Shown here piece after piece: positions 43,885 to 55,204 of a DNA stretch of 64,000 bases. The notes under the pieces were generated by a model, which did no database searches, was not told the DNA's origin, and was given only the letters and a program-made list of their open reading frames with translations. Positions within the stretch are counted from its first letter, which is position 1; every line of letters begins with the position of its first letter. The DNA is from Limnanthes douglasii subsp. nivea (Eukaryota; Streptophyta; Magnoliopsida; Brassicales; Limnanthaceae), in NCBI GenBank assembly GCA_036936605.1, contig JAUPFV010000002.1, positions 201,585,273 through 201,649,272 of the forward strand, given 5' to 3'. The position numbers and the translations under genes were made by a program.

Positions 43885-44544
43885 GGTTAATTATTTTTAT
43901 TGTGTTGGTATTCTGAATCGAAGACCTTAGAGAATGCAAGGCATTTCGTTGTTTTTAAGATCGTATTTTCCAGAAACTCTAGTTGTATAAGTCCTTGTAG
44001 TTTACAAGGCATTTTGCAACATGGATCGGATTCTTTTATGATCTTAGTCATATTTTATGATCTTTCAACTTTTACTTAGTTAGTTTTTTCCTTCTCGTCT
44101 TTAATACTTCCATTAATGTCCAAGTATCTAAAAAATAAGTAAAAAATATTTTCTACATAGAAATTAAACACTTAATCAGTCTTACATTTATCTGATCCAT
44201 ACATAGATCACTCATTGAAATGCAATAAGTGTTCAATAAGCCTTTAATCCATCAGGTGTTTAATTAGTATTTAATATATATGATCCACTCAAAGGTAATC
44301 CATTTAAGGGCAACACGTGTTTAATAAGCCTCTAATCCATCGGGTGGTTAATAAGTCTTTAATACTTATGATCCGCTCAAAATAACAATTTTAAAGAAAG
44401 GCAAAGGATAATATATTGATTGAAATCCAGACACTTCATTAAAACCTTCCCACACCACGAGTCTAGGAAAGAGTATTCCCTCAAATATTTACATTGAAGT
44501 AAAACAAATTAAATATCTACATGATGAGCTTAGTCTAAGTATAA
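43885..44544. other. Convergent untranslated spacer of E2
   Basis: Between aORF and pol. The phrase TTTAATCCATC.GGTG(T)TTAATAAG with GATCC.CTCAAAG recurs at about 44230, 44330 and, weaker, 44165, every 90-100 bp. No gene. Confidence 0.55.
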
Positions 44545-45720
44545 CCTGAGGTGTTTAACGTTCCAAGGATGCTACAACAAATTACCTTCTTTATCTTGGA
44601 GTTTGTATGTTCCTTGCTTAAGAACTTCACATATGGTCCTTCCTAATTCAGAGCTAACTTTCCATATTGTTTCTCTTAGGTGTGCATGAATATATTTATC
44701 AGCACTTTATTTTCAACTTGAAAATCTCTTTTTTTACCTTAGATGAAAACTTGCTTATCATCAACCCTTGATAATGCGCAGTCCTGAAATGTCCCTTCAC
44801 CCTCTTTTCTTCAACCAAATCCAACTGAGCCCTCATAACAATCTCATTGTCGATTTCGGAATAATTTTGAACCTTAAATGAAGGGGGAGTTGCCTCTATA
44901 GGTATGATTTCATTAATCGTATAAACTAAAGCAAATGAAGACTCTTGTGTGGCTGTATATGGAGTAATCAGGTATGCCCATAGTACCTCTTGCCAGTAAC
45001 TCGACCATTTCTTAGCAGCTCTTTCTAAATTATTTTTTAAAGCCTGACAAAATGATCTGATCTTCTACTTCAACTTTCCCATTGGCTTGGGGATGCAAAA
45101 TGAGAAGAAAAACAAAACTGAATTCTTCTAGATGCACAAAAAGTATCCATGTCCTTATTATCAAACTGAGGTCCATTATCTGTGGTGATGGGTCTAGGAA
45201 GTCCAAATCGGCAACATATGTTGGAGAGAATAAATTTAATGACTACTTTAGAAGTTGTTCCTAATTAAGGTGCAGCCTCTATCCATTTGGATAAGTAATC
45301 TATTGTCACAATTATGGTATGATAACCCCTGAAGACATTGGGAAAGGCCCAACCAGATCAAGTGTCCATCTATCAAATGGTATAGCTTCAGCTATTGATT
45401 TTATGGGGACTGCTGGCACATTAATAGCATTTTTATATTTTTGACAAGGATCTCTTCTCTTCGCCAGATCTTTAGCATCTACCATGATGGTAGGAGAATA
45501 ATATTCAACTAGTAAGACTCTTCTAGTTAAAAATTTATAACCACAATGTGATGACCTTGCTCCATCATGCAATTCTGATAGAGGTCTGCTTAAATATTTT
45601 TATAACCACACTGTGGGACTCATTTAATCCGAGGCAGTGCAGTAGAGGTCTGCTGAAATATTTTTATAAAGTACCCCCGTCAAGAGTAGGAAACCACAAG
45701 CTTTGTATCTCACTTTCTTA
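44545..45720 (-). pseudogene. E2 integrase, broken
   Basis: Zinc-binding side ELHDGARSSHCGYKFL (about 45540-45590), then WTLDLVGPFPMSSG (first acid, about 45335-45375), ITTDNGPQFDNKD (second acid, about 45160-45195) and QANGKVEVEDQ (third acid, about 45065-45095, in another frame). All three catalytic residues are present, but frameshifts at about 45310, 45250 and 45050 separate them. The C-terminal part runs to about 44550 (LNTSGYT). Confidence 0.82.
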
Positions 45721-45879
45721 GCCACAGCCTTATCCGGAGACAAAACTATGTTAGTGATAAAATCTTTGATTTCAGTCCTCCAATCTTTAAAGAGTGCATC
45801 AGAGTCGTGCATTTTTTCTCCAACTTCAAGTTTACTTTCTGCATTTGCATCTATGGAACGAAATTCTTGCATAAGAATC

Positions 45880-46110
45880 CAGTTTTACGCTTCAGAGTAT
45901 GTTATAGAGGCTAAGGAATCTGCCATGGCATTTTCCAATGTAGGGACGTGCTCATATTTTCACTCATTGTTGGATGCTCTGAAGCCAAAATATATAGCTT
46001 GCTACAAGGTATCACCACAAGGACAACTTAAGCAAATTCTAGCTCCACATCTCAGCGTACTAGACCCACCATTTGTTTGGACTACCCATTCTTTTTTAAA
46101 TTTAGTGAAT
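45880..46110 (-). pseudogene. E2 second RNase H, internally deleted
   Basis: Opens with WVVQTNGGSSTLRCGARICL (D of TDGG is N) and FGFRASNNE, then jumps to KYEHVPTLENAMADSLASI, omitting the central segment with EYEA and SDSQ that E1 and E3 have. The missing part is about 190 bp compared with E1. Confidence 0.8.
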
Positions 46111-47400
46111 TTTGTTTCTTCACGAGGCCGTTTAGAGTGGAATCTTACTAAGAATTCAGCCACACCGAGGTGCAAAAAATCAATGTCATAATCTCCAAGT
46201 TCAACTGACCACTTGGTAATTCTTCCCGATATATCAGCCTTTTGTAACACATTCTTAGGGGAAAAGAAGTTCGAATTATGATTGAATTTGCTTGAAAGTA
46301 AGACCTCATCTTTTTAGAAGTTATCGCCAAAGCCAACTTCTCCAATTTAAATACCTTATTCAGCTTCTAACAAACTCTTGCTTATATAGTAAACTGGATG
46401 AGGATAATTATCTACTTTTTGTATAAACACTACACTTACAACATACTCTGATAAGACTAATACATATAGAGTCTTTCTCCATCAACAGGTTTGAACAATG
46501 TCTTGGGTGAAGATAAGAAATTCTTAATTTTAAGGAACACTTGATCAAAATTAGGAGACCAATTGAAGTCTTTTGCATTTCTCAAGACTTGGAAAAATTG
46601 AGCACATTTGTCTGATGACCTTGAAATAAACCGGTTTGAAACCACTAATCTTGCAGTTAACATCTGGACTTATTTAGTATTCCGAGGTGGATCCATAGTC
46701 AATAATGCATTCAAATTGTCTGAGTTAGCCTAATCCTTTTCTCGCTCATATGATTGGACACCAAAGGTGCATTTCTCCGGATTTAATTTTTAATTGATGG
46801 CCTCTAGTTTGGAAAACATTTCATAGAGATCATAAATATGATACTCTTCTTTAGGACTCTTGACCATCATATCATCGATATAGACTTCCATATTTCTTCT
46901 GCTCTGAGTAGCAAAGGCCTTATTCACCAATCGTTGATAAGTGGCTCCCACATCTTTTAACCCAAAAGAAATTACCTTGTAACAATGAATCCTTCTTTAA
47001 GTGATGAACGTGGTATGGTTTTGATCATCATGATTCATTTGTATTTGATTGTGCCAAAAGAAGGCATCCATGAAAGACAATAACTTGTTCCCTGATGTAA
47101 AGTCCACAAGCTAATCTATCCGGGGCACTGGGGAAGGATCTTTAGGGAAAGATTTATTGAGGTCTATGAAGTCAATACACATACACAATTTTCCATTCTT
47201 TGTATTGACCAAAATAGGATTAGATATCCATATGGGTTATTGGGATTCTTTGATATGCCCCATTTTGGTTAACTAGCCTACTTTTTGGACAATTGCTTTG
47301 ATTTTTTCTTTTTAAAATGATCTTCTTCTTTGTACCACTGACCTTACATCAGATCAGATAAATAGCTTGTGACTAATCATTGTGACTAATCACTAGGATT
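46111..47400 (-). pseudogene. E2 reverse transcriptase and RNase H
   Basis: RT retains EVYIDDMMVKS with an intact catalytic YIDD (about 46863-46892), unlike E1 (YIDH) and E3 (deleted). Thumb FISRSSDKCAQFFQVL and FNWSPNFDQVFLKIKNFLSS lie at 46663-46500. RNase H shows YPHPVYYISKSLLEAE (about 46360-46410) and LALAITSKKMRSYF. The connection VELGDYDIDFLHLGVAEFLV lies at 46205-46150. Frameshifts and stops are frequent in the fingers (47000-47400). Confidence 0.83.
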
Positions 47401-47469
47401 ACCGCACTAGGAACCTCCCTCGGATCATCTATCTTGTTTTGGTTGGCAGGATGATCTATTGATTGTTAT

Positions 47470-48240
47470 TTATTGTTAATATGTACTACTTCTAGTGATT
47501 TTGAAGCAAGGGCAGAGACATAACATTCACAGACTATCTTTTGTCTACTTCGTACGACGCCTACTTGGCCTCCCACAACATATTTCTAACATTGATGGAC
47601 AGTGGAGGCTACTGCATGCATCCTGGATAGCCAAACCCTACCAAATATAGCATTGTAAGATGTCGGACAATCAACTACCACAAACAAAAGTCTTACCAAC
47701 TTCTTCAATGGCCCTTTTCCCAATTAAACCTCTTCTTTAAATTCCCCAATTTTATTAGCCTACTTTCAGTAAACCCCACTATGGTTCTATTTGACCGTTG
47801 GATAGCTTAGAGATTTATCATTTGCTTGTAAGCTGATAAGAACAATATATTTTTCGAACTGCCAGTATTATTTAGAATCATTCGTATATCATTGCCTTTG
47901 ATAGATGCCCATATTACCACATTATCTTCATGTGGCCTGACAATTTTACTTAAATCATCGTCATCAAAGACAATGAACGAAACGGTGCTTTGATAGAGAT
48001 GTGTAGACGTTTTTCTCTCTATCTGAGTTGTTAGGCTATTGACATGTTTTTTTCTTGAACAGCCCGAGGGTGCAATCATAGTATCTCCCCCAAAAATAAT
48101 AAGAGATTCAAAAAGGTTATGCATATTGGATACTGCAGCTCAGAAATCTTTTATGTTATCACTTCATCCTGATTTTGATCTGGACCGGGACCTAGATATT
48201 CGGAATCTACATAAAATATTTCCATAATTACCATACCATC
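47470..48240 (-). pseudogene. E2 protease region
   Basis: The active-site segment reads MILNNTGSSKNILFLSAYKQ (about 47825-47885), with asparagine for the catalytic aspartate of DTG. Downstream pieces include LVVDCPTSYNAIFGRVWLSR-like (about 47620-47690). The linker has GDTMIAPSGCSRKKHVNSLT, close to E3. Confidence 0.8.
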
Positions 48241-48389
48241 TTCTTGTCTAGATGCTACTATACTTTGTCCTTGAGCAGTTGGTGATGCAGCTCGGACTGT
48301 ATTTGTATTAGATTGGGTATTGACTTGCCTATGTCCCCCTTGTTGTGTTTTAACAAAAGCTGAAAACTTCCCTCTCTTATTATGGTTAC

Positions 48390-48990
48390 GGATAAAGACT
48401 TACTTGGTTCATATTGGGTAGCAAATTGATCACTCAGTAGATGATCAATACAGTGATCTGCCGACCCTTTTATTTTCCTCTGATACTTAGTCTTTTTTAT
48501 TTTTCTCTTCCTATCCCTTTCCTTGAATGTTTTTTGGTTAAGCTTATTTTCTTTTTCTGACAGCCATGCTCACTGCTAGATGAAGAAGACCCATGAGAGT
48601 CAGAAGCAGTGGTGGAGCTATCAAAAGATTCTGATGTACTCTTTACTTGTTTTGCCTCATGTGCCTTTTTAGGATTGTTATGAACTTTTTGGGACTGATC
48701 ATTCTCGCCTTGTTTATTATTGTCCCCAGGCTCATCTGTAGATACACCTCCCACATCATAATTTTCTTTCAACGATATTTATGTCTGCCTTTGGGCCCTC
48801 AAAGCTTCAATCTCATCCCTCAACTGATCACGTTCATCTTGCATGAATGGTCTTTCCTCAGTATTGTGATTAACATTAGATATAGTACCATGCCCATTAT
48901 CCTCGCTTATCACGTAATTTTCATGAGGCAACACCTCATGAATATTGAGATTCATGAGGTACCTCATGAACATTAGACATAGTACCATGC
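48390..48990 (-). pseudogene. gag: E2 gag, N-terminal part only
   Basis: Readable: MQDERDQLRDEIEALRAQRQ (48779-48850), then STSESFDSSTTASDSHGSSS and a basic tail. After the segment SADHCIDHLL-like (about 48440) the sequence jumps to the region after the zinc knuckle (RGKFSAFVKTQQGGH-like, about 48330-48370). The capsid core and knuckle, about 0.7-1 kb in E1 and E3, are missing. Without capsid the element would depend on Gag from elsewhere. Confidence 0.8.
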
Positions 48991-49066
48991 CCCGAACTTC
49001 GTATTACAAGTAAGGTTTTGAATGGAGTTATTCAGGTACCTTTATCTTCCACTATGGTCTTCAATT

Positions 49067-49448
49067 TGGTAATGATAAAGTCTTGATCAAGAGTAGAACT
49101 GAGAAAACCTTTAGGTGGTGGAAATTAACTGTTTTTGTAAGGGTTTGTGAGAGAAAATAGGTGTTCGCTAATATTTAATTTTTGTGGAAAAAGTCTAACC
49201 CTTTTAACGATGTTCGTTGGGTATTTATAGTTTTTTCTTTAACCCATGGGCCGTGCGGGTTGGATCTTATAGGCAGGTCAATCTTATGAGCCCATAAGCC
49301 TAAGAAATGATTGATTGGGACATAGTTGAGTCATTGTCCCACTCAAGCTACTGTTAATCCATTGGTTTTTATTCGATCTTCCTGAAATTCCCTTCAGATA
49401 ATATTAGAATCACTGGTGATATGCTTCCATCAATATATGAACTGATCA
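49067..49448 (-). repeat. 5' LTR of E2
   Basis: Partner of 31016-31400; on the minus strand it starts TGATCAG and ends ATTACCA. The following AATTGAAGACCATAGTGGA (minus strand) is a decayed PBS when compared with E1. Confidence 0.87.
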
Positions 49449-49453
49449 TATAT

Positions 49454-50029
49454 AACAAGTTTTTAAATTCATATTACAAACAATAAGAAAATCTAAATCA
49501 AGGTTTGGTATAAAAAAGATTTCACGTAAGAAATATTTTAGGAGATTTGATAAAAATGTGTTATGTTCTTGAATACATTACCTATTTATATATATATATG
49601 ATCAAACCATTCCAAAGGGTTATAATGATTCAGAAATAAAATATCTAAAGTCACACCGTTCAAGAAGTATATATTGGGAAATTCAATTTTTCAAGAATAA
49701 CACATTTGTTCGTCTTTGTCGTGACTAGCCCTACTTTGGGCACGAAAAAAATCTTGTTAGCACAACTATTCTGGTGAATAACTGTGTGGTTGGGATGTTG
49801 GTCGCGATCAGACCTAGCTGGTCACGACCAAGTCATGCAGAAAAGTTCCAGAAACTTGATTTATGTTAGGTCTCGACTTTGATCACGACGAGCCTTGTGC
49901 TGATCGAGGTAAAGTCCTTCTGAAATTTTTTAATAGGTTTGTCTAGGCTAATATTGTATTGTTACTTCAGCAACTCCGATCATCTAAGCTCCTCTTCAGA
50001 TCATCCAAGTTTAATCAACATTTCCAGCA
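49454..50029 (-). repeat. 3' LTR of copia C, proximal part
   Basis: On the minus strand GTGGGATTGCTGGAAATGTT marks polypurine tract and LTR start, matching copia A (GTGGGGGATTGTTGGGAACG). GATCGCGACC-type words (about 49800-49905) and a TATATATATATAAATAGG box (about 49580-49600, minus strand) follow. The LTR is cut at 49453 by E2 and continues below 31015. Confidence 0.7.
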
Positions 50030-50149
50030 ATCCCACATTTGTTAAATCTTCAATATTTTATCTCTCTCTTGAGATAATTCTTGTGCATAGTATAAAATAT
50101 CTTTTTTTTAATTTACCTTAGTGTAAAGATAACAAATATCAATCGAAAA

Positions 50150-51850
50150 AATGGTAGTCGTAATTTTGAAGAAACCTCCAACGTGACATAACCAATGATC
50201 TTACACACGCAATTATTTGTATCAAATATTTGTCCACATTACACTTTAGCTCCAATTTAAAAATCATAAATTCAGATAGACTCATTTTCTTATGAGAGGC
50301 GGCACCACCTCTAGATTCCCATATGTATAATTTTTATAGTATTTTTGTTACGTTTAGAAACATATGTCACACTTGGACTGATATGTATTAAAAGTTTATT
50401 TTGAAATTATCCCTCAATGGTAATGGCCAACATATCTCACAAGTATCACGTATGAAATTCTAATTTATTATTTATATGTTGAACATTTCACAAAAAACTT
50501 TTTGTTACCTATCAAAAATTTGATGTTTAGGTTCTCAATAGTCAAATTGGGTTGCCATCATTTGTAAAATATTTATTTCAAAACTCTTAGTCACATCTCT
50601 CTAGATGTAGAGATTACCATTTCCCGAGCTAATAGTTTGGTAAACGGATCTGATAAGCTCTCACTAGAACGTACATATGAGACATATAATTGTACTTTGT
50701 ATTGATTGACTAACATACTCATGTATTATACTTATATGTCTTGACTTCCCATTGTAGATTTCATTATGTATTGTGACTAATGGTTATTAAATATCACAAT
50801 TTATTTGCATTGTCATATTCCCTTTTTAAGTGAATGGTATATTCAACAAGAGATCTTTTAATCATTCAACCTCCTTACCTGTTGCATCTAACGCTTTGAA
50901 ATCATCCTCCATATTTGAGTAGGATATACACATTTTTTTATCCCTAGGAAACAACACCACCTGTAAATGTGAACATCCACCATGATATACATATCCAATT
51001 ACATCAATTAGACTAATGATCTAATTTTGTTTTTTAAGTACATCAATACCCTTCTTATTACATTTCAATATTTTTCAGTTTGATTACTCATAAATTGACT
51101 CAATTTACTCACCAAAAATATATATCTTCCTTAGTACATAAATTCGCATACACTAAGCTTTCTGTTACACTAGCGTATTCTAATTGAGCCCTCAACCTCC
51201 CCTCATTTTTAAGATTTAAACTATGATAAAATAATATTTGTTTTTTTTTAAATAAAGGTGTTTGAAATTATCAAGTTCCTTCTCAATGTAATTGGATTGA
51301 CTTAAGGTATAACTACCGTTATTTTTTAATACTTTAATTTCTTAAATAGTGTCTACTTCATTAAGATCCTTTATCTTAAAAGTAGACAATATAAATATCT
51401 TTGTTTCATTACTTTCTTGAATATCATTACTTAATATAAGAAACATCTATATATAGGCATACACTGGTTATTATATCCATACGAACTTTGATCTATAAAC
51501 ATTTGTCTGATGTATTATGTATAAGCACATTTGATACAATAGCATGATCAAACTTTTCATACCACTTTTTAGTTGTTTTGTTTAAGACGATTTAATGATT
51601 TAACAAGCTTATAAAACTTAGACTCATTTTTCGGAAGTACAAAACTCACGGACTATTCCATATATGGTCTCATGCCCAAATGTATAATCTATGGGTGATA
51701 TTATTTAAATATATGATTTATGATCGTTTTCTAAAAAAACACTATTGGAATAATTTGGGTGATTTCTTTATAACTTCCTTCTACTAAGTAGAACGAAATA
51801 TTTTGAGATTCTATATCATAGATTTTAAATCTTTAGGTCTCTTTTCATTT
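50150..51850 (-). pseudogene. Ty1/copia RT-RNase H fragment C
   Basis: Minus-strand partner of copia A. Readable pieces: KKWYEKFDHAIVSNVL (about 51540-51590), VCLYIDVSYIK (decayed YVDDMLI, about 51430-51460), an RT segment aligned with 18587-18700, SGGVVSWG (about 50950), RNase H end and CTYVRSSESLSDPFTKLLAREM (residues spanning about 50620-50685). The last is the usual copia C-terminus. Stops and shifts throughout. The 3' non-coding segment 50030-50560 aligns with copia A 19220-19814. No 5' LTR is visible to the right. Confidence 0.78.
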
Positions 51851-52607
51851 TGATTCCTACGAAGTTCTCGTGGTTACTCATCAACCGGAGGCACTTTCTT
51901 TACTGGATAAATTATCCTTTGCAACTGGCACTGCCAAATTTTTCGTTAAACTGTTGTAATAGTCCTTTTGTAACGGATTTGCAACCGGAGATGCCGGTTG
52001 CATCTACATCGTTGCTAACAAAAAGTGCTTGCCATTGGAAGACAAATGCCATCAAAATCCGCTAGAAATATGATCCGAATGAAAATAGATCATGTTGTTA
52101 CCAACTTCGTTGTAAATTAGTTGCAAAATATTATACCAATATCTAGATCGCCTAACTTAAATGTCGTTGCAAATTTAATGTTAGATTTGTAAAACAAAAA
52201 ATAAGATAACTATGCAACTTTTGCAATATCTAGACGGTTGTATCTACAAAATAAAAGTTTGATATGAATTTAAAATAAGAAAATATATAGGCTTGATTTA
52301 TGTTTCTCCAGAAAACTAAAAACAAATTTTAAGAACATGTTTAATCTATATGTTAAATTTCTCATTTATACATTTATCTTTTACTGAAAAGGTGTGTAAA
52401 TAAAAATGAATGTTGTAATATCAGGAGCTATAAACCCAACCTGGCACAAAGAAAAGTAAAGAATACAAATACAAAGCTTTTCAAATATTTGAATCAGACG
52501 TTAAACAGTGAAGTGGCGTTGTGTTTTTACTCAGGACTAGAATCATCCACTGTAGATGCGGAAAATGGACATTACACCGATTGTGGGATCGTGCTAGAAA
52601 TTAAAAT
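51851..52607. other. Unassigned DNA with TTGCAAC-type words
   Basis: From 51900 to 52180 words like TTGCAACTGGCA, TTGCAACCGG, GTTGCATC, GTTGCAAA and CGTTGTAAATTAGTTGCAAA recur. Such TTGCAACG-type repeats are common near the ends of some plant CACTA elements, but no CACTA terminus is seen. The rest is AT-rich. Unit copy 2 begins at about 52608. Confidence 0.35.
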
Positions 52608-53105
52608 ATTTTATGATTTTAAAATATTAGAATAAGTTTATTATATTTTTATAATTAGACTTAATTGTTGATTATAAATATTAGAAAATGTTATTATATT
52701 TTGATATTATTTATTCGTAGAAATGTTGTTATGGGATGGTAAACAAATTGTTATATAAATTTTATATTATAATTTAAAAATATAATAAAGTTATTATTAT
52801 TTTATTCTTAAATTATGATTTTATTATGGTTTGATTATAAATATTACAAATGTTGTTATATTTTGATATTATTTACTAATACAAATGTTGTAATTTGTTA
52901 TATAAATTATTATATTGAAATTTAAGAATAATAGAATAAGGTCATCATATCTTTATAATTAGATTTTTATTATTATTATTACGATTGTTTAATTGCAAAT
53001 ATTATAGTTGTTGTTATATTGTCCGTATTTATTTTCATAAGTGTTGTTATAAATTATGAATTCTAATTTTTTTAAAAATTATTTTAATTTTGGTATTAAA
53101 CTTTG

Positions 53106-53170
<65 letters not shown>

Positions 53171-53259
53171 GGTTTAATACTAAATACTAGAATTTGTGTT
53201 ATATCTTGATATTATTTACTACTACAAATATTGTTTAACATTGTAGCATAATAAATCCA

Positions 53260-54378
53260 ATTTTGGTTTTCAATAACTTATAAGGAGAATATTTATTATA
53301 CATCATAGTTATCTCATCTTTAAACTTATAAACAAGTGCAAGAAGATGATAAGTAGAGTATCATCTATTTTCGATATCTAAAATAAATTTTTCCACTAGC
53401 AATTACAACATCTTTGAACTCTTTCTTTTATAAATTGAGGTCGAGCAATATAAGACTCGTGCTTTAATATGATTAATAAAATCATCGATAATCATACTTA
53501 TTCCATATTTCGTAACTAGTTGAAGTACACGAAACAAACATTTAGTGTGAAATAATTTTAAAATACAGGATTGCAATCATTTCTAAGATAATCAATAGCT
53601 AACTTATTCGCAGATGCATTGTCGAACCGAAATGAACATATTTTTTTTAATTTCAAAAGAATTCATGCACTCAATAATACTCTCTCTAATTGCATAAGCG
53701 TTGTGTTCGCCAATAGATTCAAACAACACAATTCTTCTTTGGAGTATCCATTCAGGATCCATTCAACGAAAGGTAACACACAACATATCAAAATCAATAA
53801 ATGTAGTTATATCATTAGTAAAAGAAATATTCAATGACAAAGCTACTATATTATCAATATAGGTTTTTTTAGTCAATAATATTTAGAAGTTTCTCACCGT
53901 ATTGAGCTATGTGGGATGCATGTGGCTTATAGGTTTACCCCATTATGCATCCATTTTCATATCTTTAATTATCGCCAAAACTAAAAGGTTGTGTAGCAAC
54001 AACTGCATATATCATTTTTTTTTCTCTACATTTAATTTGATTAAACTCAAAAACACTACCGGTTCGAGGGTCTACATATTTATTCCCCTCTTCATAAACT
54101 TTGATAGGGTCACTAATGTTATAAGACGATAAATGTCTAACCATACCACCAGTGTCAAAATTTCTAGTTCCGACCTTATAAACATATGATTTCGGACAAT
54201 GGTTAAACTTAGCTTATGTATTATCAGATTTCTAACTAAAGTGATCCCATATCCATGATGTTTTCTTTTTAAACCTTGACCCAGCACTATTACTACCACC
54301 ACCACTTCTATAGAAAGAGTGTGCTTCGAGGGGTGGGGATTCTACAGGAAAATCATGCCAAGAATTTAGGTTGGCCAT
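53260..54378 (-). pseudogene. BED-finger hAT-type transposase remnant, copy 2
   Basis: ATG at 54378 (MANLNSWHDFPVESPPLEAH). TSWIWDHF is followed by the same TAA stop as copy 1, then the finger, in which the first cysteine is now phenylalanine (KFNHC at about 54195-54210). RHLSSHNISDP follows. FDNASANKLAIDYL lies at about 53582-53625 and ILQRRIVLFESIGEHNAYAI at about 53690-53745. The C-terminal dimerisation region is missing, as in copy 1. Expected role in intact relatives is DNA binding and cut-and-paste transposition. Confidence 0.75.
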
Positions 54379-54914
54379 AGAGGGAGGGTGAATTTCAACA
54401 TTAGATCCCTTGTAATGTTTTGGAGATAATTAAAAACTTAAATAATTTTTAAAAATATAAATTAATAGATTTTGAATTTAAAAAAATATGAAAAAACACT
54501 AATCAAAACTAATAAGAATAAAAACTAATAATTCTAATATCAAACAATATCACAAATTGCTAAAATGAATATTAAAACTAGTAAAACATTGCAAATAGAA
54601 AATAATTTTTTTATATAAATTTTAAAAAAAACTAATAATCAAAACTATTATCGAAACTAATATTGAAACTACTATCACAACTAAATAAATAAAAGGATTA
54701 TACAAAGCTATTAAATCTGTAAATATCATTTTACCTCAGCAAAATTTAATTGCTTTTATAGATTTGAAATTATAATTAAAAATTAAAATAAGAAGAAGTA
54801 TAAGATAAATTCGATAAAAATTTAAGTAAAACTTAGAACTTAGTAAATTTGAGAGCTTTTAGTATTACTAGAGAGTTTGAAAGATTATTTGAAAGATGAG
54901 TGGGAGTTAAGTTA

Positions 54915-55130
54915 GTTTCTCCTCTATTTATAGAATAGAAATACCAAAAAAAGTAGGGGAAAATTAGACCCGAACTGGACATCCAATTTGGAAAATCGAA
55001 TGCATGATTCTATCAATTGGACGTCCAATTTACCGAATTGGGCGTCCAATTTGGTTAGGTATTTAAAAAAAATTGTAGTAAGGCAGACTACATATTCCAA
55101 ACGGAAAACAAATGCTATAAATACTTCATT
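54915..55130. promoter_or_regulatory. Divergent promoter region, copy 2
   Basis: Minus-strand TATA box TATAAATAG at 54924-54932 and plus-strand CTATAAATAC at 55115-55124. Three TCCAATTT-type words lie at about 54981, 55024 and 55045. Same order and spacing as copy 1. Confidence 0.6.
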
Positions 55131-55204
55131 ACAATTTCTTCACGCCATCAAACATAAAATTACACAACCATTATTCTAAAATCTCTCACAAAACAATTGT
55201 CCCA

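Larger units (their letters stand above)
31016..49448 (-). mobile_element. E2: Ty3/gypsy TAT-type element, split by E3
   Basis: Minus-strand element with LTRs of 385 bp (3' LTR, 31016-31400) and 382 bp (5' LTR, 49067-49448), which are clearly homologous. Without the nested E3 it is about 9.2 kb. Order on its own strand: 5' LTR, gag, protease, RT, RNase H, second RNase H, integrase, then the antisense ORF (running plus in the window). The element begins TGATCAG at 49448. It sits in a copia LTR with a candidate 5-bp duplication TATAT/TATAC (one mismatch). It lacks the capsid part of gag and has a protease with NTG for DTG, so it was non-autonomous or is long dead. The PBS region (about 49047-49064) is a decayed form of the E1/E3 site. 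Confidence 0.87.

Noticed and set aside
51870..52180. CACTA transposon end
   Set aside because: TTGCAAC-type words are suggestive, but the CACTA terminus and 3-bp duplication are absent.
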